Shown: piece by piece, positions 6,535-14,183 of the stretch
How positions within the stretch are numbered: the first letter of the stretch is position 1
How the letters are laid out: every line of letters begins with the position of its first letter
Assembly (NCBI GenBank): GCA_002405875.1
Contig: DHMR01000101.1
Location: 1 to 14,300 of the forward strand
Origin: a bacterium UBA4637
GTDB taxonomy: Bacteria > Bacteroidota > Bacteroidia > Bacteroidales > Bacteroidaceae
Direction of reading: 5' to 3'
DNA length: 14,300 nucleotides
Translations under genes and position numbers: made by a program
The notes under the pieces: model-generated
The model's input: only the letters and a program-made list of their open reading frames with translations
The model's database searches: none
What the model was told of the DNA's origin: nothing

Positions 6535-6573
6535 TATCTTTGTTTCTTTCTAAAATTGTATCTTTGTTTCTTT
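6535..6573. repeat. Two 15-bp direct repeats in the ilvD leader
   Basis: TATCTTTGTTTCTTT occurs at 6535-6549 and 6559-6573, nine bases apart, just before the ilvD start codon (minus-strand sense AAAGAAACAAAGATA). On the plus strand each begins with a TAnnTTTG -7-like element, but no correctly spaced TTTG precedes either. On the minus strand they make an A-rich leader near the ribosome binding region. Confidence 0.7.
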
Positions 6574-6613
6574 TTTAAAGCTTAGTAAAGCTAATTTTTA
6601 TATTAATTGACTG

Positions 6614-6644
6614 CAAAGATACAGAGAATTTATGTAATAGCCAA
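6614..6644 (-). promoter_or_regulatory. ilv operon promoter
   Basis: On the minus strand TTG (6642-6644), 20 bases and TATCTTTG (6614-6621) fit the Bacteroidota consensus. The expected start is near 6606, leaving about 80 bases to the ilvD ATG. No leader peptide with a run of branched-chain codons is visible in that leader, so classical ribosome-mediated attenuation is not supported. Confidence 0.8.
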
Positions 6645-6783
6645 CAATTTTCACATAAACTTTCACCTTCATGCGTATTTTGTTATATAAATCAAGTTTT
6701 TAGTTTCGATTTATAAGCAAAAAGGCACATTTCTCTTAGGATTGTGCATTTATTCTAAAGAAAATGAATAACATGCAAGAAAC
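6645..6783. other. Intergenic stretch with nothing recognised
   Basis: AT-rich sequence between the ilv promoter and the terminator of the OmpA-like gene. I find no reading frame with family features, no RNA gene and no strong hairpin in it. Confidence 0.6.
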
Positions 6784-6821
6784 GAAAAAAAATCCCCAAA
6801 GCAAGATGCCTCGGGGATTTT
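6784..6821 (-). terminator. Terminator of the OmpA-like gene
   Basis: AAAATCCCC (6789-6797) pairs with GGGGATTTT (6813-6821) across a 15-base loop; on the minus strand the stem runs into eight T. It lies about 70 bases after the OmpA-like stop codon, separating it from the ilv operon. Confidence 0.9.
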
Positions 6822-6893
6822 CCACTTATAATTATTAATATTTATGATGAGTCTCTAAGCTCACTTTTTCTAAAGAATCTTAGATTCTACCAA

Positions 6894-8033
6894 TTACTCA
6901 GCTGCGTTGTTATCATTGAAGGTAGAAACGCGGTTGAACTCTACTTGCTTGAAGAGCTTGTCTGTTGCGCCCATACCCTTTGTTGTCAAACGGTCAGCTG
7001 CGATCTTGTACTTCTTAACCAAGATGTTCTTAACAGCCTCGGCACGATCCTCAGAAAGCTTCTGGTTGATTTCCTTAGAACCCTCTGGAGAAGCATAACC
7101 CTTGATCTCTACGTTAGCCTCTGGGTGATTCTTCATGTACTGAGCGATCAACTCGATGTTAGGCATCTGGCTGTTGTCTACAATAGACTTGCCCTGACGG
7201 AACAATACGGTTGGCTGCAAGTTGGTTGCTGTAGCTGGCTTTACATACTTAGGCTGGTTGGCAAGCTGATTCTTCAAGTCTGCGATTTCCTTGTCCTTAG
7301 CTGCAAGCTGACCATCCTTGTCGTTCAAGTTGCTGCGAAGGTCGTTGATCTGGCTGTTCAAACCATCAATCTCTGCCTGGTCGCGAAGCTTAGCGATTGT
7401 GAAATTATGTGTACCGTTGGAGTTCTTGAACTTGTATACGAAACCTGCGTTCAACTGGAATGCAGACTTGTTGATGTTGTAAGCTACACCGTCATAACCA
7501 GCACCATTCAAAGCATAGTTGATAGATGGCTCTACATAGAACTGCCAAGCCTTCTTAGAACCCAAGTTGAATGTGAAGTCAACACCTGCCTTAGAAGTCA
7601 AAGCGTCAACATTGCCAGCCTTTACACCGAAAGTGTGACCCCAACCGAAGCCGAATACAGGAACGAACTCGAATGTACGAGGCTCACCCTTGTAGCCACA
7701 GAACCAGTTGGTGAAGTTTACAGTAGCGATCAAGCTTGTGTTCATATAGCGAGCGAAAGTCTTAGACTGTGGGAAATCTTCCTTGCCACAATGATCATTG
7801 AAGTATACATTGCTCTCTGCTGCCAAACCGAACACTGGAGTAAACCAGCGACCGATACGAAGGCCAGCGTTTGAGTTGAGGTTCTTCATCCAAGACTCAC
7901 CTGTTGTCTTAGTCTGTACACCGCCATTGATGCCGATGTAGAAGTTGTCGAAAGTCTTGCTTTCTGTTACAGTTTGAGCTGATACTGATACTGCCATTAC
8001 TGCGGCAGCAAACAATAAAACTAACTTTTTCAT
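6894..8033 (-). CDS. OmpA-family outer-membrane protein
   Basis: The 379-residue protein probably anchors the outer membrane to peptidoglycan. Residues 1-19 are a signal peptide (MKKLVLLFAAAVMAVSVSA, cleaved before Q20). Residues about 28-203 alternate in short aromatic strands ending FKF, as in an eight-stranded OmpA-type barrel. Residues about 214-260 are a heptad-like coiled coil (LNSQINDLRSNLNDKDGQL). Residues about 275-370 are an OmpA C-terminal domain with GYASPEG (312-318) and SEDRAEAV (R330), the helix that contacts diaminopimelate. GYASPEG in place of the proteobacterial GHTD form is common in Bacteroidota OmpA proteins, including the Porphyromonas Pgm6/7 type. It is monocistronic, with its own promoter and terminator, consistent with a high-expression envelope protein. 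Confidence 0.92.
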   Translation of the reverse strand: MKKLVLLFAAAVMAVSVSAQTVTESKTFDNFYIGINGGVQTKTTGESWMKNLNSNAGLRIGRWFTPVFGLAAESNVYFNDHCGKEDFPQSKTFARYMNTSLIATVNFTNWFCGYKGEPRTFEFVPVFGFGWGHTFGVKAGNVDALTSKAGVDFTFNLGSKKAWQFYVEPSINYALNGAGYDGVAYNINKSAFQLNAGFVYKFKNSNGTHNFTIAKLRDQAEIDGLNSQINDLRSNLNDKDGQLAAKDKEIADLKNQLANQPKYVKPATATNLQPTVLFRQGKSIVDNSQMPNIELIAQYMKNHPEANVEIKGYASPEGSKEINQKLSEDRAEAVKNILVKKYKIAADRLTTKGMGATDKLFKQVEFNRVSTFNDNNAAE

Positions 8034-8080
8034 GTCTCTCTAAAATTTTTATTAAAAATGTTACTTATACAGTATTCTTT

Positions 8081-8111
8081 ACCACGCAACGCTGCATGGT
8101 TTTCTAAAACC
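8081..8111 (-). promoter_or_regulatory. Two adjacent hairpins at the 5' end of the OmpA-like mRNA
   Basis: GGTTTT/AAAACC (8098-8111, two-base loop) and ACCATGCA/TGCGTGGT (8081-8100, eight pairs with one wobble, four-base loop) are packed together and share ACC, so they partly compete. The predicted start lies near 8110, so the mRNA would begin in a stem-loop. A 5'-terminal hairpin stabilises ompA mRNA in E. coli; a like role here is inference. Confidence 0.5.
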
Positions 8112-8116
8112 GGATG

Positions 8117-8148
8117 CAAAGTAAATAAAAAAAACTTTAACCGCCAAA
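8117..8148 (-). promoter_or_regulatory. Promoter of the OmpA-like gene
   Basis: On the minus strand TTTG (8145-8148), 20 bases and TTACTTTG (8117-8124) match the Bacteroidota consensus with one mismatch in the -7 element (TT for TA). The spacer holds a long T tract. The leader to the ATG is about 75 bases. Confidence 0.7.
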
Positions 8149-8188
8149 TATTTTTCTCTATTTTTATGTTTTGCAGCATAAAAAATGT

Positions 8189-8237
8189 AAAAAAGCCCAA
8201 ATAATTAGCCAAATCGACCAATTATATGAGCTTTTTT
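8189..8237 (-). terminator. Terminator of the arabinofuranosidase gene
   Basis: Positions 8189-8206 pair with 8220-8237 over 18 positions with one mismatch and one wobble, including AAAAAAGC/GCTTTTTT at the base. The T tract on the minus strand continues the stem. It lies about 74 bases after the gene's stop codon and just upstream of the OmpA-like promoter. The flanking A and T runs could make it work both ways. Confidence 0.88.
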
Positions 8238-8310
8238 GAAATATGTTTGTCATTTTACTAGGAACTGAAAACATATTTTCGAGTACTATGACTAGAAAAC
8301 TTATTTCGAG

Positions 8311-10929
8311 TTACAACGACCAGAAGCCATACTTTCTAGCTTCCACGACGATTTCCTTACCCGATGTCCCAGAAAGTCCCGATAGCTTGAGTTTCAAGGT
8401 TCGAGGCAGTGCATTGACCACCTTCAGCCAAGTTTTTCCCGACTTCGAGTCCTTGACTACGCTCACGCCGACATACTTCTTCAAGGCTGCCGGCAAATCC
8501 AGTTTGGAGTCCACGTAGATGTCGCCTCCCTGAACGGAGAACATTTTCTGCACCTGATAGCTCTCGCTCGCGCGTACATTATTATTATTAAAGTAAATCA
8601 TGTCGGGATTCCAGTTGCTATAGCCATCCTTGGAGAGGAGCGGCGCATAGGATGCCATCTCCACGACGTCACCGTTGCGCTCCACATTGCAGAGGTGGAT
8701 GCCCTCGGCCAGGGCATTGTCAAGGGCGTTCTTGCCACGCGAGGCATACTCGCCCAGATAAACCTTGGCCTGCGAACGGTCATAATGGTCGTAATAGTCC
8801 TGATGGTTGATAAACCAACCTGGCTGCTCATAGTAATGCTCGTCGACGGCATCGATCACCTTTCGATTTTCCTTGGCTATCTTCCATCCCTCGATGTAGT
8901 CGGAAGATGGCCAGTGGAAAGGTCCCACCGTACCCACCACTTCGATGGAAGGGTATTTTGCCTTGACAGCCTTGCATATCATCAGGTAGCGCTCCTCGAA
9001 TGTCGTGGAAATCAAGTCCTCGTTTCCGATACCTATCATTTTGAGGTTGAAAGGAGCGGGATGTCCGGCATCGGCACGCATCTTGGCCCATTTCGACGTG
9101 GCTGGGTCACCATTCGCCCACTCCACCAAGTCAAGTACATCCTGCACATACTGTGGCATTTGCGACATCGGGATTCCTCCTTGTTGCCCGCAGACACCCA
9201 GGACGTTTGCCACGGAGTTCTGGCAAGGCACACCTGCCGCCAAGACGGGCAGTGGCTCGGCGCCCATGTCTTCACACCACTGGAAATACTCGTAGAAGCC
9301 AAGTGCACGTGTCTGATGATAGCCCCAGATATTGTAGGCTGGCTTGCGGTCCTTCATCGGTCCGACACTCTCCTTCCAGTGATAAATGTTGTCGATGCCC
9401 TGACCATGGAGCATGCAACCGCCCGGGAAACGCACGAACTTCGGCTTCAGCTCGGCAATTGCCTCCGCCAAGTCCTTGCGAAGCCCATGTCCCTTGTAGG
9501 TGTCGTGTGGTTTGAGGCTCACCAAGTCGATACCCACCTTGCTCTCTCCCTTCGGAAGAATGGCGAAACGAATGCCCTGGCCGATGTTTTTCTTGCCATC
9601 GACAAGTTTCTCGTCCACCAAATCACCCTTGTACTTGTCTGTCACGGCAAGTTGCACCTTATATTCCATCCAGTCGGTTCCGACTACCTTGACCTTGGCT
9701 GAGGCGATGAGCTCGCCAACCTTGTCGACGAGAGCTACAGTCAACTGTTTGGACTTTCCGTCCAGGTTGCGGGCATAGAAACTCACGTCATACAAGGCAT
9801 CCTGGTGCTTGCCCGCCTTGCCTTCGATGGCGGCACCTCGTTTCACGGCCAGACCGTCCCACCCTATATTATAAATAGGTGTAGCTCCGACCACGGTATA
9901 ATGGGGATTGTTCTTGCTCACCCCACTCTCCTGCGAAATGGCAGAAAGCTCCACTCCCTGCCAGGCCGTCGTCGCACTCCATTGGTGCTTGCGGTCCTCC
10001 TTGTCATATTCGAAGTCACCGTTCTGGAGCATCTCGGCATTCAAACCGCCGTCAGCAGCACGGCTGATATCCTCGAAGAAGATGCCCATCAACTTGCTGG
10101 ATATACGCTTGGTTTTCGAACCGTCGATGTGCAACTGCGCCTGTAGTTCTCCCTCCGGCAACTTGATGCCCGCCTCGTCGGCCAAAGCCTTCAGGTCGTT
10201 CTCGTTTTGAGGCAGCTGACGATTGTTCCCCCGATTATCTTCCGCCAACGCCTTGAACCAAGCCCGGATGTAGTTGAGATGCACGACAGGCACCTCAAAC
10301 TCGTCGCCTTGCCGCATCTTGCCATCTATCAAGGCTGAGTCCTTCTCCCAGAGGATTTCATCGGCGGTTGCCTCCAGCGAATCCTCCTGAAAAGTACGGA
10401 AGTCCTTGGAAGCTTGCACATAGCGCTTCCCCTTGGAAGTTTTGAGATAGATGTCGAAGTTTCCATCGTCCATCTGGTAAGCCACCGGGGTCTTCACGCC
10501 CCTTTCTCCCACAATGGGATAATCCTGCGGACGCCATGTGACCAAATCCTCGGAATAAGCGACGGCAAACTGGGGCGACTTGTCGTTGACTCCCCACAGC
10601 GCACGCCACGTCCCGTCATTGGCCTTGACCACGCTCGGATTGTACATTTTCTTCTCGGCTCCCCAAGGGCCATAGTCGGAACTACAGAGTTGGCCGACAT
10701 CCACCCACTTGTCCTCGTCGGTGAGATAAGCGAGATGGAGTCCCTGGGTAGGACCCGGCGAATAGAGAAATATCTGACAAGTCGTGTCTCTCCCTGCAAT
10801 GGAATAAGCAGGATTGTCCGACGGTGTTGCCGACGAACCTAGCGCCAAGGCGGAAGCGATACGAGCTTGTGTCGTCAGCGATGCAGCCGACAAGATGATA
10901 GAAGAAGCTAATAAGACTTTTGGGTTCAT
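8311..10929 (-). CDS. Secreted GH51 alpha-L-arabinofuranosidase with N-terminal propeller-like region
   Basis: The 872-residue enzyme should release terminal L-arabinofuranose from arabinan or arabinoxylan in the periplasm or at the surface. Residues 1 to about 22-27 are a signal peptide with no lipobox Cys. Residues about 50-200 (WGAEKKMYNPSVVKANDGTW, then FAVAYSEDLVTW) resemble blades of a GH43/GH32-type beta-propeller, too short for a full five-blade catalytic domain. Residues about 265-475 hold FFEDISRAADGGLNAEM and a CBM-like jelly roll starting LQNGDFEY. Residues about 480-735 are the GH51 barrel: RFPGGCMLHG (500-509), acid/base E637 in GIGNEDL, DEHYY (696-700), nucleophile E727 in YLGEYAS. 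The C-terminal beta domain ends the protein. Start at 10929 gives the signal peptide. No SusC/D genes are adjacent; no clear promoter was found. Confidence 0.92.
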   Translation of the reverse strand: MNPKVLLASSIILSAASLTTQARIASALALGSSATPSDNPAYSIAGRDTTCQIFLYSPGPTQGLHLAYLTDEDKWVDVGQLCSSDYGPWGAEKKMYNPSVVKANDGTWRALWGVNDKSPQFAVAYSEDLVTWRPQDYPIVGERGVKTPVAYQMDDGNFDIYLKTSKGKRYVQASKDFRTFQEDSLEATADEILWEKDSALIDGKMRQGDEFEVPVVHLNYIRAWFKALAEDNRGNNRQLPQNENDLKALADEAGIKLPEGELQAQLHIDGSKTKRISSKLMGIFFEDISRAADGGLNAEMLQNGDFEYDKEDRKHQWSATTAWQGVELSAISQESGVSKNNPHYTVVGATPIYNIGWDGLAVKRGAAIEGKAGKHQDALYDVSFYARNLDGKSKQLTVALVDKVGELIASAKVKVVGTDWMEYKVQLAVTDKYKGDLVDEKLVDGKKNIGQGIRFAILPKGESKVGIDLVSLKPHDTYKGHGLRKDLAEAIAELKPKFVRFPGGCMLHGQGIDNIYHWKESVGPMKDRKPAYNIWGYHQTRALGFYEYFQWCEDMGAEPLPVLAAGVPCQNSVANVLGVCGQQGGIPMSQMPQYVQDVLDLVEWANGDPATSKWAKMRADAGHPAPFNLKMIGIGNEDLISTTFEERYLMICKAVKAKYPSIEVVGTVGPFHWPSSDYIEGWKIAKENRKVIDAVDEHYYEQPGWFINHQDYYDHYDRSQAKVYLGEYASRGKNALDNALAEGIHLCNVERNGDVVEMASYAPLLSKDGYSNWNPDMIYFNNNNVRASESYQVQKMFSVQGGDIYVDSKLDLPAALKKYVGVSVVKDSKSGKTWLKVVNALPRTLKLKLSGLSGTSGKEIVVEARKYGFWSL

Positions 10930-10999
10930 ATTTCTTTGAATTGTTTTGTTCGTTAGACTATCTTGTTATTATTTAGATATTTCCGGTAAGAACGGAATA

Positions 11000-11028
11000 G
11001 GGCAGAGTGCAATCACTGCGCCCTGCCC
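11000..11028. promoter_or_regulatory. GC-rich hairpin between folD and the GH51 gene
   Basis: GGGCAG (11000-11005) pairs with CTGCCC (11023-11028), with a mostly paired interior (GTGCA with TGCGC, one mismatch and one wobble) and a small loop. No T run follows on either strand, so it is not a standard terminator. It would lie in the GH51 leader if that transcript starts upstream. A second small hairpin, TTCCG/CGGAA, is at 10981-10997. Confidence 0.4.
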
Positions 11029-11050
11029 CACCAAAAATTAGAGAGTTATA

Positions 11051-11080
11051 AAAAATCAAGTATGTTGTTTAGCTTACTTG
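11051..11080 (-). terminator. Weak candidate terminator after folD
   Basis: On the minus strand CAAGTA (11075-11080) and TACTTG (11057-11062) can pair across 12 bases and are followed by A and six T (11051-11056). The stem is only six pairs. CTTGTA/TACAAG (11077-11082 with 11089-11094) competes for the same bases, giving an antiterminator-like alternative. Confidence 0.35.
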
Positions 11081-11108
11081 TATGTCCGTACAAGATAAGA
11101 TCCAACTC

Positions 11109-11987
11109 TTACTTGTAATATTCTTTTTTACCGGCAGCGAGCGTATTCTTCATCAGTGAGCAAATGGTCATCGGACCGACCCCACCCGGCACAGGTGTGA
11201 TATAGGAACACTTCTCTGCCACCTCGTCAAACTTCACGTCGCCATTCAGTCGGAAGCCGCTTTTTTTCGAGGCATCTGGCACACGAGTCGTACCCACGTC
11301 AATAACCACAGCGCCCGGCTTCACCATGTCGGCCGTCACAAAGTTTGGCTTTCCGATGGCAGCGATGATGATGTCGGCCTCCCGGCATTCCTCCTTCAGG
11401 TTCTTGGAATGAGAGTGGCACACCGTGACGGTGGCATCGCCATATTGCTTCTGCATCATGAGTTGCGCCATTGGCTTGCCCACGATGTTGCTTCTGCCCA
11501 GGATGACGCATTTCTTGCCGCTGGTCTCGATCTGGTAATGCTGCAAGAGCGTGAGGATTCCGAGCGGAGTGGCAGAGATGAAGCTAGGCATACCCAGCGC
11601 CATTCGTCCCACGTTGACAGGATGGAAACCATCCACGTCCTTGCGATAATCAATCGCCATGGTCACCTTCTGCTCGTCGATATGCTTCGGCAAAGGCAAC
11701 TGCACGATAAAGCCATCGACATCGTCGTCCTTGTTCAACTTGTCCACGCAGGCCAGGAGTTCTTCCTCGGTCACGTCATCCTCATAACGGATGAGCGTGG
11801 ACTTAAAGCCGCACTTCTCACAAGCGAGCACCTTGTTCTTCACATAAGTCTCGCTTCCACCGTCATGGCCTACAAGCACAGCCACCAAGTGAGGTTGCTT
11901 ACCGCCGTCGGCGATGATTTGCTTCACCTCCTCGGCTATCTGCTCTTTGATAGCGGCTGCCGTCGCCTTTCCGTCAATTATCTTCAT
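11109..11987 (-). CDS. folD: Methylene-THF dehydrogenase / methenyl-THF cyclohydrolase
   Basis: The 292-residue bifunctional cytosolic enzyme interconverts 5,10-methylene- and 10-formyl-tetrahydrofolate with NADP, supplying one-carbon units for purines and formyl-Met-tRNA. Seen: SETYVKNK with Tyr48 and the catalytic Lys52, [14 protein letters not shown] (91-104), [13 protein letters not shown] with Asp119, the Rossmann segment [14 protein letters not shown] (164-177), and [10 protein letters not shown] near the C-terminus. Length is normal. The ATG at 11987 gives the usual N-terminus ([10 protein letters not shown]). It starts 39 bases after the ffh stop and is probably on the ffh transcript. 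Confidence 0.97.
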   Translation of the reverse strand: MKIIDGKATAAAIKEQIAEEVKQIIADGGKQPHLVAVLVGHDGGSETYVKNKVLACEKCGFKSTLIRYEDDVTEEELLACVDKLNKDDDVDGFIVQLPLPKHIDEQKVTMAIDYRKDVDGFHPVNVGRMALGMPSFISATPLGILTLLQHYQIETSGKKCVILGRSNIVGKPMAQLMMQKQYGDATVTVCHSHSKNLKEECREADIIIAAIGKPNFVTADMVKPGAVVIDVGTTRVPDASKKSGFRLNGDVKFDEVAEKCSYITPVPGGVGPMTICSLMKNTLAAGKKEYYK

Positions 11988-11995
11988 ATCATTTT

Positions 11996-12019
11996 TTCAC
12001 TCTTCGTTCTTCACTCTTC
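11996..12019. repeat. Tandem 10-bp repeat in the ffh-folD spacer
   Basis: TTCACTCTTC occurs at 11996-12005 and 12010-12019. These units make up most of the 39-base spacer (minus-strand sense GAAGAGTGAA, purine-rich). It includes no hairpin or promoter, consistent with ffh and folD being cotranscribed; the purine-rich sense may help ribosome loading on folD. Confidence 0.65.
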
Positions 12020-12026
12020 ACTTAAA

Positions 12027-13379
12027 TTACATTCCTGGCATCTTAGGCATTCCAGGCATGCCCTTCATGCGTGCCATCATGCTAGCCATCTTGTTGCCCG
12101 TCATCATCTGCATCATCTTGCGGGTCTGGTCAAACTGCTTGATGAGCTTGTTGACCTCCTGGATATTGGTGCCCGAGCCCTTGGCGATACGCTGGCGGCG
12201 ACTGGTGTTCAAGATGCCAGGGTTGGAACGCTCCTTAGGGGTCATGCTCTGGATGATGGCCTCGACGCTCTTGAAGGCGTCCTCTGGAATATCCACGTCA
12301 CGGATAGCCTTGCCCACACCTGGTATCATGGCAGCCAAGTCCTTGATGTTACCCATCTTCTTGATCTGCTGGATTTGAGCATAGAAGTCATTGAAGTCGA
12401 ACTGATTCTTGCGAATCTTCTTCTCCAACTTCTTCGCCTCCTCCAAGTCGAACTGTTCCTGGGCACGCTCCACGAGGGAAACCACGTCACCCATTCCTAA
12501 GATACGGTCTGCCATACGAGCTGGGTGGAACACGTCGATGGCCTCCATCTTCTCGCCTGTACCGATAAACTTGATTGGCTTGGTCACCACGGTGCGGATA
12601 CTCAAGGCTGCACCACCACGGGTATCACCATCGAGCTTGGTCAATACGACACCGTTGAAGTCCAAGCGGTCATTGAATTCCTTGGCTGTGTTGACGGCAT
12701 CCTGACCGGTCATGGAGTCAACCACAAAGAGCGTCTCGTCTGGGTGGAGATGATTCTTGAGATTACTGATCTCGTTCATCATCTGCTCGTCGATGGCGAG
12801 ACGACCAGCGGTATCGACGATAACCACGTCGTTGCCATTGGTCTTGGCCTGTTGGATGGCATGGTCGGCGATGGCGCATACATCCTTGTTGTCAGGCTCG
12901 CTATATACAGGAACACCCACTTGCTCACCTACCACCTTCAACTGGTCGATAGCGGCAGGACGATACACGTCACACGCCACGAGCAATGGTTTCTTGCCCT
13001 TCTTGGTCTTGAGCATGTTGGCAAGCTTGCCACTGAATGTGGTCTTACCAGAACCTTGCAAACCGCTCATGAGGATGATGGCAGGATGTCCTTCGAGCTT
13101 CAGAGGAGCCTCTTCGCCACCCATCAGCTCTGCCAACTCGTCGTGTACCAACTTGACCATCAACTGGCCTGGCTTCACGGCTGTCAGCACGTTCATACCG
13201 AGAGCCTTCTCCTTCACCTTGTTGGTGAATTCCTTGGCCACCTTGTAGTTGACATCGGCATCGAGGAGTGCGCGGCGCACATCCTTCATGGTCTCCGCCA
13301 CGTTGATCTCGGTAATCTTACCCTCACCCTTCAATATTTTGAAAGATCTTTCTAGTCTATCACTTAAATTTTCAAACAT
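12027..13379 (-). CDS. ffh: Signal recognition particle GTPase Ffh (SRP54)
   Basis: The 450-residue protein binds SRP RNA and signal sequences of nascent membrane and exported proteins and docks with FtsY. Seen: an N-terminal four-helix domain (MFENLSDRLERSFKIL, then ALLDADVNYKVAKEF), P-loop GLQGSGKT (106-113), DVYRPAAIDQL (137-147), DTAGR (189-193), TKLDGD (247-252), GTGEK (273-277), and a Met-rich M domain from about 300 including the RNA-binding SRRQRIAKGSGT segment. The tail ends in repeated MPGMPKM units, usual for Ffh. Length is normal. A consensus promoter lies at 13407-13437, 28 bases upstream, so the leader is short. folD follows in the same direction. Confidence 0.97.
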   Translation of the reverse strand: MFENLSDRLERSFKILKGEGKITEINVAETMKDVRRALLDADVNYKVAKEFTNKVKEKALGMNVLTAVKPGQLMVKLVHDELAELMGGEEAPLKLEGHPAIILMSGLQGSGKTTFSGKLANMLKTKKGKKPLLVACDVYRPAAIDQLKVVGEQVGVPVYSEPDNKDVCAIADHAIQQAKTNGNDVVIVDTAGRLAIDEQMMNEISNLKNHLHPDETLFVVDSMTGQDAVNTAKEFNDRLDFNGVVLTKLDGDTRGGAALSIRTVVTKPIKFIGTGEKMEAIDVFHPARMADRILGMGDVVSLVERAQEQFDLEEAKKLEKKIRKNQFDFNDFYAQIQQIKKMGNIKDLAAMIPGVGKAIRDVDIPEDAFKSVEAIIQSMTPKERSNPGILNTSRRQRIAKGSGTNIQEVNKLIKQFDQTRKMMQMMTGNKMASMMARMKGMPGMPKMPGM

Positions 13380-13406
13380 TTTTTATTCTTCTTTTATTTT
13401 TGGCTA

Positions 13407-13437
13407 CAAAGATAGCACAAATTGAAGACAAAACAAA
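13407..13437 (-). promoter_or_regulatory. ffh-folD promoter
   Basis: On the minus strand TTTG (13434-13437), 19 bases and TATCTTTG (13407-13414) match the Bacteroidota consensus. The predicted start near 13400 leaves about 20 bases of leader before the ffh ATG at 13379. Confidence 0.85.
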
Positions 13438-13502
13438 ATAAAAGCCAAAGTTTTATATTTTTTTTGGTGAGATTCTACCTATCTTAATAGGAAACACCGA
13501 CG

Positions 13503-13537
13503 GAAGACTCCACAAACACTTGCGTCTTCTTCTTTTT
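13503..13537 (+). terminator. Weak plus-strand terminator-like hairpin
   Basis: GAAGAC (13503-13508) pairs with GTCTTC (13524-13529), followed on the plus strand by TTCTTTTT. No plus-strand gene leads into it. On the minus strand it lies 25 bases past the stop of the exported-protein gene but lacks a T run there. It may simply be the 3' hairpin of that transcript. Confidence 0.3.
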
Positions 13538-13553
13538 ATCAGGCAAGACTGCA

Positions 13554-14114
13554 TCAAGGAGCCTCCAACTGATATTTCTTCCCCGTGGCTTGTTCGTAAG
13601 CCGAGACGATAGGGTCTTTCTTATCATATTCCGTCAAGTTTTCCTGCGCTTTCCGCAAATGCTTGCGATCTCTGCGTCCACGACCATCCAACATGTTTCC
13701 TAAGTCGAAGCCCACCACTTTGGTCTTGCCGAGCGCAGCATTGCGACCTGCCTCCGCTGCAGCTTGACTGAACTGTTGGTTCATGTCCTTCACATGTTCT
13801 TGGCTCTTTCCCCATACTTCCACCGTACTTATCTGATGGCTGTCCGGAATCATAAAGACAGTGTCGGGCAATTCCTTGTAATAAACTCTCGTCCGCAAGA
13901 AGCCTTTCTTGCTGACCGTCGCACTATCAAACTGATATTTCATCGTCCAATAACCACGGTAGTCCGTCCTCGCCCAATGGTTGTTGTCCGTATGAATCAA
14001 AGCCTCCCGGATAGGCACATGGTCTTCCGCACTGGCGATGACGCATGTTTTCTGCGCCTTCGCCCAGGTAATAGACAGACAAGCTAACCAGAGCATTAAA
14101 ATTATCTTTCTCAT
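13554..14114 (-). CDS. Small exported protein of unknown function
   Basis: The 186-residue protein begins MRKIILMLWLACLSITWAKAQ, a clear signal peptide probably cleaved before Q21. Residues about 22-100 (an ASAEDHVPIREALIHTDN stretch, then TDYRGYWTMKY and a KKGFLRTRVYY segment) look like a small beta-sandwich of the carboxypeptidase-regulatory type: xxPIxxAxVxxDN, TDxxGxW and xSKKGFxxxxxxxxxLPDT are its usual landmarks. The remaining part is basic and helical (about 120-186). The ATG at 14114 is preferred over an in-frame one at 14189 because the latter puts 25 unrelated residues ahead of the signal peptide and lies upstream of the predicted transcription start. Function unknown; probably periplasmic or outer-membrane-associated. 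Confidence 0.75.
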   Translation of the reverse strand: MRKIILMLWLACLSITWAKAQKTCVIASAEDHVPIREALIHTDNNHWARTDYRGYWTMKYQFDSATVSKKGFLRTRVYYKELPDTVFMIPDSHQISTVEVWGKSQEHVKDMNQQFSQAAAEAGRNAALGKTKVVGFDLGNMLDGRGRRDRKHLRKAQENLTEYDKKDPIVSAYEQATGKKYQLEAP

Positions 14115-14151
14115 AATCGTTGCCGTTATATTATTTCGTTGTATTATCCGA

Positions 14152-14183
14152 CAAAGATAGATAAAAAAATAATATCTTCCAAA
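14152..14183 (-). promoter_or_regulatory. Promoter of the small exported protein gene
   Basis: On the minus strand TTTG (14180-14183), 20 bases and TATCTTTG (14152-14159) match the consensus. The -33 element lies in an arm of the terminator hairpin at 14171-14209, so the end of one gene and the start of the next share bases. The leader is about 30 bases. Confidence 0.85.

Noticed and set aside
6945..7874. Plus-strand ORF of 309 residues
   Set aside because: It is antisense to the OmpA-like gene, with no recognisable domain and no start signals.
8030..8221. Minus-strand ORF of 63 residues upstream of the OmpA-like gene
   Set aside because: It overlaps the promoter and the leader hairpins and extends into the preceding terminator; it is low-complexity noncoding sequence.
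8695..9702. Plus-strand ORF of 335 residues
   Set aside because: It is antisense to the GH51 catalytic domain and has the His/Leu/Val-rich composition of shadow frames.
11409..12500. Plus-strand ORF of 363 residues spanning folD and ffh
   Set aside because: It crosses two conserved genes and their spacer on the opposite strand and has no domain features.
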